Made by a program: the position numbers and the translations under genes
From: Micromonospora echinofusca
GTDB taxonomy: Bacteria; Actinomycetota; Actinomycetes; Mycobacteriales; Micromonosporaceae
NCBI RefSeq assembly: GCF_900091445.1
Contig: NZ_LT607733.1
Location: forward strand, 5,793,001 to 5,857,000
Length of the DNA stretch: 64,000 nt
Reading direction: 5' to 3'
The notes under the pieces: generated by a model
Told to the model about the DNA's origin: nothing
Databases searched by the model: none
What the model saw: only the letters and a program-made list of their open reading frames with translations
In this document: positions 7,265 to 17,003 of the stretch, piece after piece
Layout of the letters: each line of letters starts with the position of its first letter
How positions within the stretch are numbered: position 1 is the first letter of the stretch

Positions 7265-8728
7265 TTACTGCTGGTGCCCGCCGGGAGCCGGCGGAGGTGG
7301 GGGTGCCGTAGGCGCGGCGCCGGGCGGCGGCCAGGCCCCGGCCTGGGGTCCCGGCGGCGCACCGTACGGGTGGGGTCCGCCGGTGGGCGTCGGGCCGTAC
7401 CCGGGCGGGGGCCCCGCCTGGGGCGGTGCGGGCATGCCCGGTGCTGCGCCATGCGGTGGGTAACCGGGCGGTGGGTAACCGGGCGGTGCGTGACCGGGCG
7501 GTGGGTAACCGGGCGGACCGGATCGGACGACGGCCGCCTTCCGTCGGGACCGGCGCACCAGCACGATCACGAGGATCAGCAGCGCGAGGGGCACGAGCAG
7601 GCAGAGCGCTCCCTGCACCAGCGCGCCGGTGTCCTTCTTCATGCTGATCGACACCGCCGGACCGTCGCCCTTCGACGGCGTCGCGGCACCCGCGGACGGG
7701 CCGGCACCCCCGGTGGCACCGGCGAGCAGTGGGTGCGCGTCCACCGCCGGCACGGACCGGGTCAGCGCGGCGAGCGGGTCGACCGCGCCGAAGCCGTACT
7801 GGTTGTCGCGGCCGGCCGGGCCCTTGTCGCGGGCGGTGCGGATCAACCGGTTCACCACGTTGGCCGCGTCCAGGTCCGGATACTTCGCGCGGACCAGCGC
7901 CGCCACCCCGGACATGATGGCGGCTGCGTCGCTGGTGCCGCTGCCGAGGCCGTAACCGTTGGGCGAGACGTACGTCGGCCGTGGCGAGATGATCTTCTCC
8001 ATGGGCGCGGCGAGCACCGCCTCCGGCCCGCCGACGCTGTCGGCGAAGTGCCCGCCGTCCTTCGCCAGGCCGGTCACGGCGATGATGCCGGGAATGCTCG
8101 CCGGGCTGCCGACGCCCCGGGCACCCTGCTTCCGGTTGCCGGCGGAGGCGACCACGACGGCGTCCTTGTCCAGGGCGTACCGGACGGCCGCGACCTCCTC
8201 CGGGCTGGGCTGCGCGTCGGACCCGATGGACAGGTTGATCACGTCCGCGCCGGCGTCGGCCGCCCACCGGACGGCTTCCGCGACGTCTCCCGTGTCGAAG
8301 GGCCTGCCGAGCGCGACGGGCAGGATCCGCGCCTCGGGCGCGATGCCGAGGCACCGCATCACGCCGCCACCTCGCGACGCGATGATGCCCGCCATCGCCG
8401 TGCCGTGGGCCAACTCCCTGTCGTCGTCGCGCCGGCCGTCCGCTGCAGTCGCGGCGCCCACGCCCTTGCCCGGCAGGACCTGGCCGCGCAGGTCGGGAAG
8501 GCTCGCGTCGACACCGCTGTCGATGACCGCGACGGTGACGCCCTTGCCCTTGGTGAGCTTGTGGGCCTGCGGGATCTTCATCGTGTCGAGGTACCACTGA
8601 AGGCCGCGCACCGTGTCGGCGTGTGCCGGAGCAGGCGCGGCCAGTGGACCGGAACCGACGCCGACGACCACCGTCAGCGCCGCGACGGCCAGCCGGAGCT
8701 TGGACCGCGAAGGCTTGCCCGCACGCAT
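7265..8728 (-). CDS. mycP: Mycosin-type subtilisin-like protease of the ESX locus
   Basis: A 487-residue mycosin. It has a signal peptide (about 1-37, AHA-DT) and an S8 catalytic domain with Asp70 (VIDSG), His108 (AHGTAMAG), Asn198 (ASAGN) and Ser266 (GSGTSDAAA). A TM helix lies near 355-380, with a cytoplasmic tail of about 100 residues made of PPGYPP-type repeats. The proline-rich tail is much longer than in the copy at 3687 and may recruit cytoplasmic partners. The ATG follows GGGAGAATC. A terminator at 8760-8800 separates it from the esx pair upstream, so it probably begins its own unit with the two downstream substrate-like genes. In ESX systems mycosins are needed for secretion and process some substrates. 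Confidence 0.92.
   Translation of the reverse strand: MRAGKPSRSKLRLAVAALTVVVGVGSGPLAAPAPAHADTVRGLQWYLDTMKIPQAHKLTKGKGVTVAVIDSGVDASLPDLRGQVLPGKGVGAATAADGRRDDDRELAHGTAMAGIIASRGGGVMRCLGIAPEARILPVALGRPFDTGDVAEAVRWAADAGADVINLSIGSDAQPSPEEVAAVRYALDKDAVVVASAGNRKQGARGVGSPASIPGIIAVTGLAKDGGHFADSVGGPEAVLAAPMEKIISPRPTYVSPNGYGLGSGTSDAAAIMSGVAALVRAKYPDLDAANVVNRLIRTARDKGPAGRDNQYGFGAVDPLAALTRSVPAVDAHPLLAGATGGAGPSAGAATPSKGDGPAVSISMKKDTGALVQGALCLLVPLALLILVIVLVRRSRRKAAVVRSGPPGYPPPGHAPPGYPPPGYPPHGAAPGMPAPPQAGPPPGYGPTPTGGPHPYGAPPGPQAGAWPPPGAAPTAPPPPPAPGGHQQ
7453..7516 (-). repeat. 18-bp in-frame tandem repeat in mycosin tail
   Basis: About 3.5 copies of an 18-bp unit (GGGCGGTGGGTAACCGGG on the plus strand, one copy with variants) encode successive PPGYPP/PPGHAP units of the protease tail. 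Copy number may vary between strains through slippage. Confidence 0.8.
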
Positions 8729-8759
8729 GATTCTCCCAGGACCTATCGACGCACAACGC

Positions 8760-8800
8760 GACGCGGCTCCGGCCCGGTCGAACCGGACCGGAGCCGCGTC
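8760..8800 (-). terminator. Hairpin terminator after the esx pair
   Basis: The perfect 13-bp arms GACGCGGCTCCGG (8760-8772) and complement (8788-8800) lie 10 nt beyond the stop of the WXG100 gene at 8811, on the minus strand and ahead of the mycosin start. Confidence 0.8.
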
Positions 8801-8810
8801 GGCGATTGTG

Positions 8811-9089
8811 TCAGTTCCACGCCTTGGCGTTGCTCATCTCGGTGCTGACGTAGTTCTCGCGGGCGATGCCCACCGCGCCACCGATGTCGTTCAGGATCTT
8901 GTTGATGTCCCGGACGGCGGCGTCCCACTGCGCCTGGTGCTGCTCGTAGGCGGCACGGTCCTCACCGTCCCACTGCAGCTTGGACAGCATCGAACGCAGC
9001 GTGTCCAGCTTCTCGTCGATGGTCCGCGAGATGGCCATCATCTGCTGGTTGCTGCTCTCGAGGACCGCGTAGTCGACCTTGATGCTCAT
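8811..9089 (-). CDS. WXG100 protein (EsxA-like)
   Basis: A 92-residue helical hairpin with the turn motif W-D-G near residue 40 (LQWDGEDRAAY) and a C-terminal YVSTE that fits the Y-x-x-x-D/E export motif. Length and layout match secreted ESAT-6/CFP-10 family proteins. It lies 28 nt after the partner gene at 9118, and the two probably form a secreted heterodimer, this subunit carrying the export motif. A strong terminator follows, so the pair can be made in higher amounts than the downstream mycosin. Confidence 0.93.
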   Translation of the reverse strand: MSIKVDYAVLESSNQQMMAISRTIDEKLDTLRSMLSKLQWDGEDRAAYEQHQAQWDAAVRDINKILNDIGGAVGIARENYVSTEMSNAKAWN

Positions 9090-9117
9090 GAGTTCCTCCC
9101 CTGCTCGTGTCGGCGGA

Positions 9118-9426
9118 TCACGGGTTGAGTGCAGAGTGGAACTTGTCCAGCATCTGCTGCTGCTCTTCGTCGTTGACCTGGTGCGTCGTACCCGACTTGT
9201 CGAGCAGGTCGGCGATGTTGTCCATCGCCGTCAGCAGCTTGCCCGTGTCCTCGTTCCAGCGCTGCATGAGCGACTGGAAGCCGGTGGACGCCTGCCCCTT
9301 CCAGGCAATGGCCAGGTCGTCGACCACGTTCCACAGCTTCTTCAGCTCGCCGTCGACATCGCTGCGCGTGGAGCGCACGTCACCCGCGGCGGTATGCAGA
9401 GTCGCTGCTTCGACCTCGAACGCCAT
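9118..9426 (-). CDS. WXG100 protein (partner of the EsxA-like protein)
   Basis: A 102-residue helix-turn-helix protein with W-K-G near residue 43 (AWKGQASTGF) and no Tyr at all, so no Y-x-x-x-E motif. It would depend on its neighbour at 8811 for recognition by EccC. The first gene of a two-gene unit, with 157 bases of gene-free sequence upstream that should hold the promoter. Probably co-folded and co-secreted. Its role after secretion cannot be told from sequence. Confidence 0.92.
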   Translation of the reverse strand: MAFEVEAATLHTAAGDVRSTRSDVDGELKKLWNVVDDLAIAWKGQASTGFQSLMQRWNEDTGKLLTAMDNIADLLDKSGTTHQVNDEEQQQMLDKFHSALNP

Positions 9427-9583
9427 GCTTCACACCCTTCCGTCTTCTTGTGGCGGCGCAGTCGCCGCGTCCTCCCCCGCCGCAAGGCAATCACCCCACC
9501 GACGGACACTCAGCCAAGACGGTAGCGGACGCCGTCCAATATGCGCAGCCCTGCCCCAGCCAGCCGCTCGACGGCCGCGTCCC

Positions 9584-9859
9584 CTAGGAGGAACGGGAGT
9601 ACGAGCGGACGTGCATCACCAGGCCCCCCACGAAGATGACGATCAGCATCACTACCGTGGCCCACTGCAGTCCGTCGTCCGCGACGGAGCCGAGAGCCAC
9701 CGCGAACGCGGCCGCGCTACTGAGCACAACGATCTCCGCCACCCGCCGGACCGGACGCGAGCCGGTCACCTGCGCGACCAGCCCGAGCACGACGAAGACC
9801 GGCAGGGCGACCAGTGCGTACACGAACAGGACCGTCTGCCACGCCACGGCGCCGCCCAC
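9584..9859 (-). CDS. Small three-TM membrane protein of the ESX accessory group
   Basis: A 91-residue very hydrophobic protein with three predicted membrane helices (about residues 6-30, 38-58 and 64-84) joined by short Arg-containing turns. No known domain was recognised. It lies 15 nt downstream of the membrane-anchored WXG-like gene at 9875 and is probably co-transcribed and co-translated with it. The start is the upstream GTG; a second GTG four codons in is possible. It may assemble with, or protect against, the product of 9875; that is a guess from position only. Confidence 0.65.
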   Translation of the reverse strand: MGGAVAWQTVLFVYALVALPVFVVLGLVAQVTGSRPVRRVAEIVVLSSAAAFAVALGSVADDGLQWATVVMLIVIFVGGLVMHVRSYSRSS

Positions 9860-9874
9860 CTTTCGTCCGGCCGC

Positions 9875-10600
9875 TCAGGCCGTGTAGAACCCCGAATCCT
9901 GCACCCAGTCGATCTTGATGTCCTTGATGTCGGGATCGGGCCCCGAGGCGAAGCCCGGCCTGGACTCGGCGGTGAACTGGTGCACCTCGGCCCCCCGGAA
10001 CGAGCTCGCGATGGTGGAGAGCGCCGACCCGATGTCCTGGAAGACGAGCGCGATGATCGCCATGCTGGCGGTCAGGCCGGCCACCCCGATCGCGTTCGCC
10101 AGCGGGATGGTGGGCGGGAACGCCTGGAGCGCCACCGCCGCGATCACCGCGATCAGGATCGTCGTCAACACGGCGACCAGCGCGTCGATCACGGAGTTGT
10201 AGTGGTCCTGGAGGCCCTGCAACGCGTCCTTGTTGGCGTTGAGCGCCTCGGCGAGAGCCGCGACCTCCATGTTGAGCTGCTGCACGAACGTGTCGAACGC
10301 CGCGCGGTCCTCGAAGTTCCACTCCTCGGCGGACGGCGGCACGCTCTCCATCGCCTTGCCGAACTGGTCCCCGCCGAGATAGGCGGCCGCGTCGCCCCAG
10401 TTCTTGACGGCCTTGGAGATCTCGTCGTTGTCGAAGGACTCGAGGTGGACGATGGCGGCGATGAGGATGCCGGCACCGGCCAGCCACATCCAGTTGGCGC
10501 GGGCCGCCCCGGCCAGCGTACGCACCGGCGCGGTCTGCGCCGCGACACTGTGCGTCCCCACCACCGAGCCCGAGGAATTGGCGATCAGGATCTCCGGCAT
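9875..10600 (-). CDS. Membrane-anchored WXG-like protein
   Basis: A 241-residue protein of unusual layout. There is a soluble N-terminus (about 1-35) and a TM helix (about 36-56). Then comes a helical region with NWGDAAAYLGG and a second long helix (about 57-145), resembling a WXG100 hairpin. Two strong TM helices (about 146-170 and 180-205) and a polar tail ending IDWVQDSGFYTA complete it. WXG100 proteins are normally soluble, so a hairpin held between membrane helices is odd. It sits between the helical protein at 10632 and the three-TM protein at 9584. The ATG follows GGGAGGCGCTG. It could be a structural ESX accessory or a membrane-active effector; neither is shown by sequence. Confidence 0.65.
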   Translation of the reverse strand: MPEILIANSSGSVVGTHSVAAQTAPVRTLAGAARANWMWLAGAGILIAAIVHLESFDNDEISKAVKNWGDAAAYLGGDQFGKAMESVPPSAEEWNFEDRAAFDTFVQQLNMEVAALAEALNANKDALQGLQDHYNSVIDALVAVLTTILIAVIAAVALQAFPPTIPLANAIGVAGLTASMAIIALVFQDIGSALSTIASSFRGAEVHQFTAESRPGFASGPDPDIKDIKIDWVQDSGFYTA

Positions 10601-10631
10601 CAGCGCCTCCCTGCGTCCTGCGCCCGCGAGG

Positions 10632-10925
10632 TCACTTGACCACCCAGGGCTGGTCCGACTTCTCCCAGTTGCTTGCGGTCTGCTGAAGGTTGTCGGCCGC
10701 CTTCTGCAGGTGCTCGACGCCCTTGCTCAGGTTGTCGACGTGCTCGTCGATCACCGCGTTGTGCCTGCCCACGGCGCCGATGCCCAGGATGGTCATGGAC
10801 AAGCTGGAGAGCTTGACCTCGTCCAGCTTCTCCTTCGCGTTGCGCAGGAACGCCTTCGGGCCGTCCTCGGCGGCGAGCTTCTTCGAGGCATCCCTGATCG
10901 CGCCGACGTCGACCGTGTTCGCCAC
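10632..10925 (-). CDS. Small helical WXG100-like protein
   Basis: A 97-residue, mostly helical protein with a central hydrophobic kink (SLSMTILGIGAVG) and a heptad-like second helix. The only W lies near the C-terminus (SNWEKSDQPW), so the canonical W-x-G turn is missing, although size and genomic place resemble WXG100 family members. The GTG start follows GGGGGAGGACA. It is the second gene after the YbaB-like gene in a four-gene row (11366 to 9584). Annotation beyond ESX-associated is not justified. Confidence 0.65.
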   Translation of the reverse strand: MANTVDVGAIRDASKKLAAEDGPKAFLRNAKEKLDEVKLSSLSMTILGIGAVGRHNAVIDEHVDNLSKGVEHLQKAADNLQQTASNWEKSDQPWVVK

Positions 10926-10943
10926 TGTCCTCCCCCTTCGTCG

Positions 10944-11366
10944 TCAGCCGCGCAGCCGGCGCAGCGGGTCGTTGATGTCCACCCCGAACTGACGGAACCA
11001 CTCCTCGGGGGTCACCTTCCCCGCCTCGGCCCGCCGGATCAGGTCCGCGCCGCCGACCATCTCCTCCACCAGCTCGCGCTGCCGCTCGGCGTGCGCGGCG
11101 TAGGCGGCGTCGATCGCCGCCTGGAGCGACTCGACCAGCGTGAAGCTGTCCAGCCGCATGGCCCGGGGGTTGATCTCGATGTCGCCGACCTTCATGTCAC
11201 CGTCGACGGTGACCTGGACCAGGCCGTCCGGGCTCTCCCCGACGACCCGCAGCTCGGCGCGCTGCCGCTGGAAGTCCGCGAGCCGGCGCTGCTGCTCCTG
11301 CGCCTGCTGCAGGAGACCCTGCAGGCCGGCCACTCCCGCGCCGCCGGGCGTCCACGATGTGCTCAA
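10944..11366 (-). CDS. YbaB/EbfC family protein of the ESX locus
   Basis: A 140-residue protein: a coiled N-terminal helix (about 10-45), then the YbaB-like core GLVQVTVDGDMKVGDIEINPRAM and a long C-terminal helix, with a charged extension of about 30 residues. YbaB/EbfC proteins are dimeric nucleoid-binding proteins, and divergent members such as EspL occur in ESX loci, where they act with EspD-like factors. The start codon is a rare TTG, supported by GAGAGGGA 7 nt upstream and by the STSWTPGG N-terminus. It follows eccC by 96 nt. Whether it binds DNA or acts as a secretion chaperone is open. Confidence 0.75.
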   Translation of the reverse strand: MSTSWTPGGAGVAGLQGLLQQAQEQQRRLADFQRQRAELRVVGESPDGLVQVTVDGDMKVGDIEINPRAMRLDSFTLVESLQAAIDAAYAAHAERQRELVEEMVGGADLIRRAEAGKVTPEEWFRQFGVDINDPLRRLRG

Positions 11367-11462
11367 AACGGTCCCTCTCGTCGACTGCGACGCTCGTGCC
11401 GCAGGTTACCGGATGCCGTCACACCGGGGCGGTCCCGCCGACCGCCGCATCGGCGGGAGACC

Positions 11463-14400
11463 TCAGACCGGCTCCGCCCAGGCGGTCTGGATGAGCTGCT
11501 GGCCGTCGCGCCGGCGCACCAGCGTGCCCCGGCCCGGCGGCTGCGGGCTCGGCCGCAGCGTACCGAAGACCGCACCCTCCTCCCGGTTGCCCGACATCAG
11601 CAGGCCGGGCTGGTCCAGTTCGCGCAGGCGTTGCAGGACCGGCTCGTAGAGCGCCCGGGCCACGCCACCCACGCGCCGGGTGATGATCAGGTGGAGGCCG
11701 ATGTCGCGGGCCTGGGGCAGCAGCTCGTGCAGGGCGCTGAGCGGGTTGTTGCCGCCCGAGGCGACCAGGTCGTAGTCGTCGACCAGGATGTAGAGGTCCG
11801 GCCCCTTCCACCAGCTGCGGTCGCGCAGCTGCGCGGTGGTGACGTCCGGGCCGGGCAGCCGGTTGGACAGGGCGCTGCGGATCGAGGCCAACCCCTGCGC
11901 GAAGACCTGGTTCGACGGCGCGTAGTCGAGCAGGTGGTCCCCCTCGACCGCGCCGAGCAGGCCGCGCCGGTAGTCGGCGATGACCAGCCGGGCCTGCGCC
12001 GGGCTGTAGCGCTCCGTGATGCCCCGCGCGATCAGCCGCAGCAGGTTCGTCTTGCCGCACTCGGCGTCGCCGAAGACCGTCAGGTGCGGCTCGTTGACGA
12101 GGTCGAGGTAGACCGGCGCCAGCGCCGACTCGTTGACGCCGATCGGCAGGCCCGGCGCCGAGCGGTCGACGACCCGGGCCAACTCGCCGAGGGGCAGCCG
12201 GCGCGGCAGCAGCCGGACCTTGGGTGCCGGCTGGCCCTTCCACGCCTCGGCGACGTGCCGGGACAGGGCGATGGACGCCTCGGTCAGGTCGTCGATGTCG
12301 CGCCGACCGTCGATCCGGGAGATGGCCGTGAGGAAGTGCAGCTTGTCGCGGGTCAGACCGCGTCCGGGCGAGCCGGTCGGGACGTTCGCCGCGGCCCGCC
12401 GGTCGATCTCCGACTCGTTGGGATCGCCGAGGCGCAGCTCCAGCTTCGTGCCGAGCAGGTCCCGCATGTTGATCCGGATCTCCGCCCACCGCACGGCGGT
12501 CAGCACCACGTGCACACCGAAGCCCAGGCCACGGTTGGCCAGGGTGGTGATGGTCTGCTCCAGCTCCTCGTACTCCTGGCGCAGGGTGTTCCAGCCGTCG
12601 ACGACGAGGAAGACGTCGCCGAACGGGTCGTCGGCGAACTCCCCGGCCGCCCGGCGCCGGCGGTAGCTGGCCACCGAGTCGATGCCGTGCTGGGCGAACC
12701 GGTTCTCCCGCTCGTCCAGGACGGCCACCACCTCGGCCACCGTGCGGCGTACCGCCTCGGTGTCCCGCCGCCCGGCCACGCCGGCCGTGTGCGGCAGCCC
12801 GTCCAGGCTGCGCAGCGCGCCGCCACCGAAGTCGAGGCAGAAGAACTGCACCTCGCGCGGGGTGTGGGTGAGCGCGAGGGAGGCGAGCATGGAGCGCAGC
12901 ATGGTGCTCTTGCCGCTGAGCGAGGCACCGACGATCACCACGTTGCCGCCGGCGCCGGCCAGGTCCACCAGCATCGGGTCACGGCGCTGCTCGTACGGTC
13001 GGTCCACGATGCCCACCGGAGCGGCCAGCCGCCCGCGCCCTACCCAGGAGGCGGTGCAGAGGCCGAACCTCGCATCGACGCTCAGCGGCGGCAGCAGCTC
13101 GCCGAGGCCCGGCGGCTCCGCCAGCGGCGGCAGCCAGACCTGGTGCGCCGGGCGGCCCCGCCCCTTGAGCCGGTCGATGAGCACGTCCAGCATCGCCACG
13201 ACCTTGCCGTCGGCGGGCTGCTCCGGCTCGGGCGCGTCCGGCACCGGCATGGTCGGGTTCTGCAGGGGTACGAAGTCCACCCCGTACCGCACGATCCGGC
13301 GCTGCACCAGCGCCCGCGACGACGCGGCGGCCTGCCCCGGGGCGCGGTACGGCCCGGACACGTACGCGGCCCGGAACCGCAGCATGGTGCTGGTGTCGGT
13401 CTTCAGGTAGCCGTGGCCGGGGGCGTTGGGCAGCTCGTACGCGTCCGGCACGCCGAGCACGATCCGGCTCTCCACCGCCGAGAAGGTACGCAGACCGATC
13501 CGGTACGACAGGTGGGTGTCCAGGCCGCGCAGCTTGCCCTCCTCCAGCCGCTGGCTGGCCAGCAGCAGGTGCACGCCGAGCGACCGGCCCAGCCGGCCGA
13601 TCATCACGAAGAGGTCGATGAAGTCGGGCTTCGCGGCGAGCAGCTCGCTGAACTCGTCACAGATGATCAGCAGGCTGGGCATCGGGTCCAGCGGCTCGCC
13701 GGCCGCCCGGGCCTTCTCGTAGTCGTATCGGGAGACGTAGTTGCCGGCGGCCCGCAGCACCTCCTGGCGGCGGGTCATCTCGCCGGCCAGCGCGTCCTTC
13801 ATGCGGTCGACCAGCGTCAGCTCGTCGGCCAGGTTGGTGATCACCGCGCTGGTGTGCGGCAGCGCGTCCAGCGAGGCGAAGGTGGCACCGCCCTTGAAGT
13901 CGACCAGGACGAAGTTGAGCTCTTCTGAGGAGTGCGTCACCGCCAGCGCGCCGACGATCGTACGCAGCAGCTCGCTCTTGCCGGAGCCGGTCGCGCCGAT
14001 GATCAGGCCGTGCGGGCCCATGCCCTCGTGCGCGGACTCCTTGAAGTCCAGCTCGACCACGTTGCCGTCCGGCCCGACGCCGAGCGGGATGCGCAGCCGG
14101 TCGCGGTGGCTGCGCGGGCGCCAGGTCTGCTGCACGTCGACGGCGGCGGCGTCGCCGACGCCGAGCAGGTCCGGCAGCTCCATGCTCTTGGCCAGCGGCT
14201 CCTCCGACGTGGTCTGCTGCTGCGACAGCCGGAAGGGGGCGATCTGCCGGGCCAGCCCCTCGGCGGCGGCCTCGGTGAGCCGGTCCGGCCGGCCGAGCCG
14301 CGACGAGGAGGTGCCCCGGACGAGTTCGAGGGCGCTGCCGTCGCCGACGTCGAGGCAGAGCAGCCAGCGGCCGGCGTCGCGGGGCACGGTGCCGGACAGG

Positions 14401-15425
14401 TCGATCACGGTCGCGCCGAGCAGCCCCGGCCCCATGAGCTGGCACGCCGCCGAGACCTCGCCGCCGTCGATCACCACGACCAGGTGCGGAGCGGTGGTCA
14501 GCGGCTTCGCCTCGGGGGCGAAGCGGGGCCGGCCGGCCAGCTCACCGGCGAGCGCCTCCTCCGCCTCGGCGAGGCTCGCGAAGACCATCCGGCGGGCGCC
14601 CGCCGCGTCGGTCCGCGCGCCGTGGTGGTTGTGCGGCAGCCACTTGACCCAGTCCCAGGACGGCTGCCGGTCCGGTGCGGCGACGATCGCGACGACCATG
14701 TCGTCCGGGGCGTGGAAGGTGGTGAGCTGACCGAGCGCGGCCCGGGTCAGGTCGAGCACCGGCTCCCGGTCACCGCGCAGCACCACCCGGCTGAACGCCC
14801 GTACCGAGAGCGCGGTCGGCAGGTCCGGCACGCTCGAGTGGGCGCGTACGAAGCGACGCAGCGCGATGGCGCTCATCGGCTCCAGGTCCTCGACCGGCTT
14901 GGTCTCCGGCGGGACGATCTCCACGGCGAGGCGCTGTGGGCCGGTGGCGATGCGGGTCTCGCCGAAGTCGTCCTCGGTGATCCGCCGCTCCCACAGCCGC
15001 CGGGAGGCGGCGATGGACCAGAGCGCGTCCGGCTCCGGGTGCCGCCAGGCCATGGCCGCCCGCTGCTGCTCGGCGGCGCGCCGGGTGCGCTTGCGCATCT
15101 GGGCCAGGTAGCGCATGTAGTCGCGCCGGTCGGCGTTCAGCTCGGCCTTGTCGTTGTTGCCGTGGCTGAGCGATCCGAGCGCCATGCCTAGCATCGAGAC
15201 GCCGAAGAGGCCGCCGGCGATGTAGGTCATCGTGCCGCCGCCCCGGCCGGCGTAGAGGAACGCCATGGCGCCCACGCCGCAGACCATCGGCAGGATCATC
15301 AGCAGCTGCCCCATCCCGCGCGGGGTCGGCTCGGGCAGCTCCGGAGGCGACTCCAGCAGCACCTCGCCTCGCGGCAGCGCTGGCCCCGGCTGACGCGGGA
15401 GCCGGCGGAACACCACCGTGCTCAC
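11463..15425 (-). CDS. eccC: Type VII secretion ATPase EccC, three-domain form
   Basis: The motor and substrate receptor of the ESX system. The 1320 residues comprise two TM helices near the N-terminus (about 35-90), a DUF domain and three FtsK/SpoIIIE-type ATPase domains. Walker A motifs are GATGSGKSE (about 477), GASLSGKST (about 832) and GDAECGKTN (about 1118). Domain 1 has a full Walker B ([10 protein letters not shown], about 583), whereas domain 2 has VVDGW and domain 3 VDDYD, so they look less active, as is usual for EccC. It is one chain rather than split Ca/Cb. The GTG at 15425 follows GGGAGGAGA and is preferred over the upstream ATG. It is divergent from eccD across 167 nt, which should hold promoters for both directions. 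Confidence 0.97.
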   Translation of the reverse strand: MSTVVFRRLPRQPGPALPRGEVLLESPPELPEPTPRGMGQLLMILPMVCGVGAMAFLYAGRGGGTMTYIAGGLFGVSMLGMALGSLSHGNNDKAELNADRRDYMRYLAQMRKRTRRAAEQQRAAMAWRHPEPDALWSIAASRRLWERRITEDDFGETRIATGPQRLAVEIVPPETKPVEDLEPMSAIALRRFVRAHSSVPDLPTALSVRAFSRVVLRGDREPVLDLTRAALGQLTTFHAPDDMVVAIVAAPDRQPSWDWVKWLPHNHHGARTDAAGARRMVFASLAEAEEALAGELAGRPRFAPEAKPLTTAPHLVVVIDGGEVSAACQLMGPGLLGATVIDLSGTVPRDAGRWLLCLDVGDGSALELVRGTSSSRLGRPDRLTEAAAEGLARQIAPFRLSQQQTTSEEPLAKSMELPDLLGVGDAAAVDVQQTWRPRSHRDRLRIPLGVGPDGNVVELDFKESAHEGMGPHGLIIGATGSGKSELLRTIVGALAVTHSSEELNFVLVDFKGGATFASLDALPHTSAVITNLADELTLVDRMKDALAGEMTRRQEVLRAAGNYVSRYDYEKARAAGEPLDPMPSLLIICDEFSELLAAKPDFIDLFVMIGRLGRSLGVHLLLASQRLEEGKLRGLDTHLSYRIGLRTFSAVESRIVLGVPDAYELPNAPGHGYLKTDTSTMLRFRAAYVSGPYRAPGQAAASSRALVQRRIVRYGVDFVPLQNPTMPVPDAPEPEQPADGKVVAMLDVLIDRLKGRGRPAHQVWLPPLAEPPGLGELLPPLSVDARFGLCTASWVGRGRLAAPVGIVDRPYEQRRDPMLVDLAGAGGNVVIVGASLSGKSTMLRSMLASLALTHTPREVQFFCLDFGGGALRSLDGLPHTAGVAGRRDTEAVRRTVAEVVAVLDERENRFAQHGIDSVASYRRRRAAGEFADDPFGDVFLVVDGWNTLRQEYEELEQTITTLANRGLGFGVHVVLTAVRWAEIRINMRDLLGTKLELRLGDPNESEIDRRAAANVPTGSPGRGLTRDKLHFLTAISRIDGRRDIDDLTEASIALSRHVAEAWKGQPAPKVRLLPRRLPLGELARVVDRSAPGLPIGVNESALAPVYLDLVNEPHLTVFGDAECGKTNLLRLIARGITERYSPAQARLVIADYRRGLLGAVEGDHLLDYAPSNQVFAQGLASIRSALSNRLPGPDVTTAQLRDRSWWKGPDLYILVDDYDLVASGGNNPLSALHELLPQARDIGLHLIITRRVGGVARALYEPVLQRLRELDQPGLLMSGNREEGAVFGTLRPSPQPPGRGTLVRRRDGQQLIQTAWAEPV

Positions 15426-15592
15426 GGCTGTCTCCTCCCAGAAGCGGCCCTGATGAAGTTCGGCGAGCGACCGGAGTCGTCGGGTGGGCATCGTACGTGC
15501 CCGCCATCGTAGGTAATCTCCCGTGGGCGTCAGGAACCCGTGCGTCGGCGTCGCCGGCCAGGGGTGATCGTAGAGAGCGCGAGGAGGCCACT

Positions 15593-16990
15593 GTGGCGAC
15601 GAAGACGGCGACCGGCGGCCTGAGCCGGATCACCATCGTGGCGCCCCGCACCCGGATGGACCTCGCGCTGCCGTCGGACGTACCGCTCGCCGACCTGCTG
15701 CCGACCCTGCTCCGTTACGCGGGTGAGGACCTGGCCGACGAGGGGGTGCGGCACGGCGGCTGGAGCCTGGCCCGGCTCGGCGGTCAGCCGCTGGACGGCG
15801 GCCGGACCGCCACGCAGCTCGGCATCCGCGACGGCGAGGTGCTCTACTTCAACCCCCGCTCGGCCACCGCGCCGGAGATCGTCTTCGACGACGTGGTCGA
15901 CGCCGTGGCCACCGCCACCAACCAGCGCCCGGGCGCCTGGCAGGTCGGCACGACCCGCTCCTTCGCGGTGCTCTTCGCCGCCGCGGCCCTGGGCGCCGGC
16001 GCGCTGGCGGCGCTGTTCACCGGTCCGCCGCACCTGCCGGGCGCGCTGGCCGCGTTGGTGGTCGCGGTCGCCCTGGTGGTCACCGCGGCCGTGTTGTCCC
16101 GCGCCGCCGCCGACAGCGCGACCGGGTCGGTGCTGGGCGTCGTCGGCCTGGCGTACGCGGGGGTCGGCGGTCTGCTGCTGCTCGCCGGCGACCGCCCGCT
16201 GACGGAGCTGGCGGCGCCGCACGTGCTCCTCGCCGCCACGGCGGTGGTGGTCTGCGCGGCGGTGGCCGCGCTGGCCGTCGGCGACCGGCTTCCGCTCTTC
16301 TTCGGCGCGGTCGCGGTCGGCGCCGCCACCGGCCTCGGCGCGCTGGTCAGCCTGGCCTTCGACACCGACGCGCCGGCCGCCGCCGCGGTGGTCGCCGCGA
16401 TCGCGTTCGGCGCGGTGCCGGCGTTGCCGATGGCGGCGTACCGGCTGGCCCGGCTGCCGGTGCCGTCCATCCCGACCGGGCCCGACGACCTGAAGACCGA
16501 CACCGAGTCGGTGGACGGCCGGCAGGTGCTCCAGCTCAGCGAGCGCGCCGACGAGTTCCTGACGGGCCTGCTCTGGACGGTGTCGCTGCTGGTGCTCGGC
16601 GCCCAGGTGGTGCTCGCGCTGCACGGCAGCCTGCCGGCGGTGCTGCTCTGCCTCGTGCTGGCCCTGCTGTCGCTGCTGCGGGCCCGGCCGTTCCTGGGCC
16701 GCGCCCAGCGCACCCCGGTCCTGTTCGCCGGCACCGCGGGGCTCGGCCTGACCGCCGCCGCCACGTTCGGCAACGGCTCGACCGCCGTACGCCTCGGCCT
16801 GATCCTGGGCGGCCTGGTGCTCGCGGCCGTGGTGAGCCTGATCTACGGGCTCACCGTGGCCGGCAAGCGGATCTCCCCGGTCTGGGGCCGGCTGCTCGAC
16901 ATCGTGGAGATCATGCTGATCATCGCGCTGATCCCGCTGGCCGTCTGGGTCGTCGGCCTCTACGGCTGGATCGTCAACCTCCGCCCCTGA
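15593..16990 (+). CDS. eccD: Type VII secretion membrane protein EccD
   Basis: A 465-residue channel subunit. Residues about 8-85 form a ubiquitin-like (YukD) cytoplasmic domain. A linker and about eleven TM helices follow, with a cytoplasmic loop around residues 300-325 ([17 protein letters not shown]). EccD forms the main membrane vestibule around EccC in ESX complexes. The GTG start is supported by GAGGAGG 6 nt upstream; the longer open frame reads through a Shine-Dalgarno region. It is divergent from eccC and convergent with eccE, whose stop lies only 13 nt beyond. That is an unusual scattered arrangement for subunits of one complex. Confidence 0.95.
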   Translation: MATKTATGGLSRITIVAPRTRMDLALPSDVPLADLLPTLLRYAGEDLADEGVRHGGWSLARLGGQPLDGGRTATQLGIRDGEVLYFNPRSATAPEIVFDDVVDAVATATNQRPGAWQVGTTRSFAVLFAAAALGAGALAALFTGPPHLPGALAALVVAVALVVTAAVLSRAAADSATGSVLGVVGLAYAGVGGLLLLAGDRPLTELAAPHVLLAATAVVVCAAVAALAVGDRLPLFFGAVAVGAATGLGALVSLAFDTDAPAAAAVVAAIAFGAVPALPMAAYRLARLPVPSIPTGPDDLKTDTESVDGRQVLQLSERADEFLTGLLWTVSLLVLGAQVVLALHGSLPAVLLCLVLALLSLLRARPFLGRAQRTPVLFAGTAGLGLTAAATFGNGSTAVRLGLILGGLVLAAVVSLIYGLTVAGKRISPVWGRLLDIVEIMLIIALIPLAVWVVGLYGWIVNLRP

Positions 16991-17003
16991 CCTGCCCGCG
17001 CGC

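Noticed and set aside
7453..7516. Tandem repeat read as a CRISPR array
   Set aside because: The 18-bp units are contiguous, without spacers, and encode in-frame PPGYPP repeats of a protease.
10404..13928. Open frame of more than 1100 codons antisense to eccC
   Set aside because: The eccC frame holds the Walker motifs; the antisense product is compositionally a shadow with no domain.
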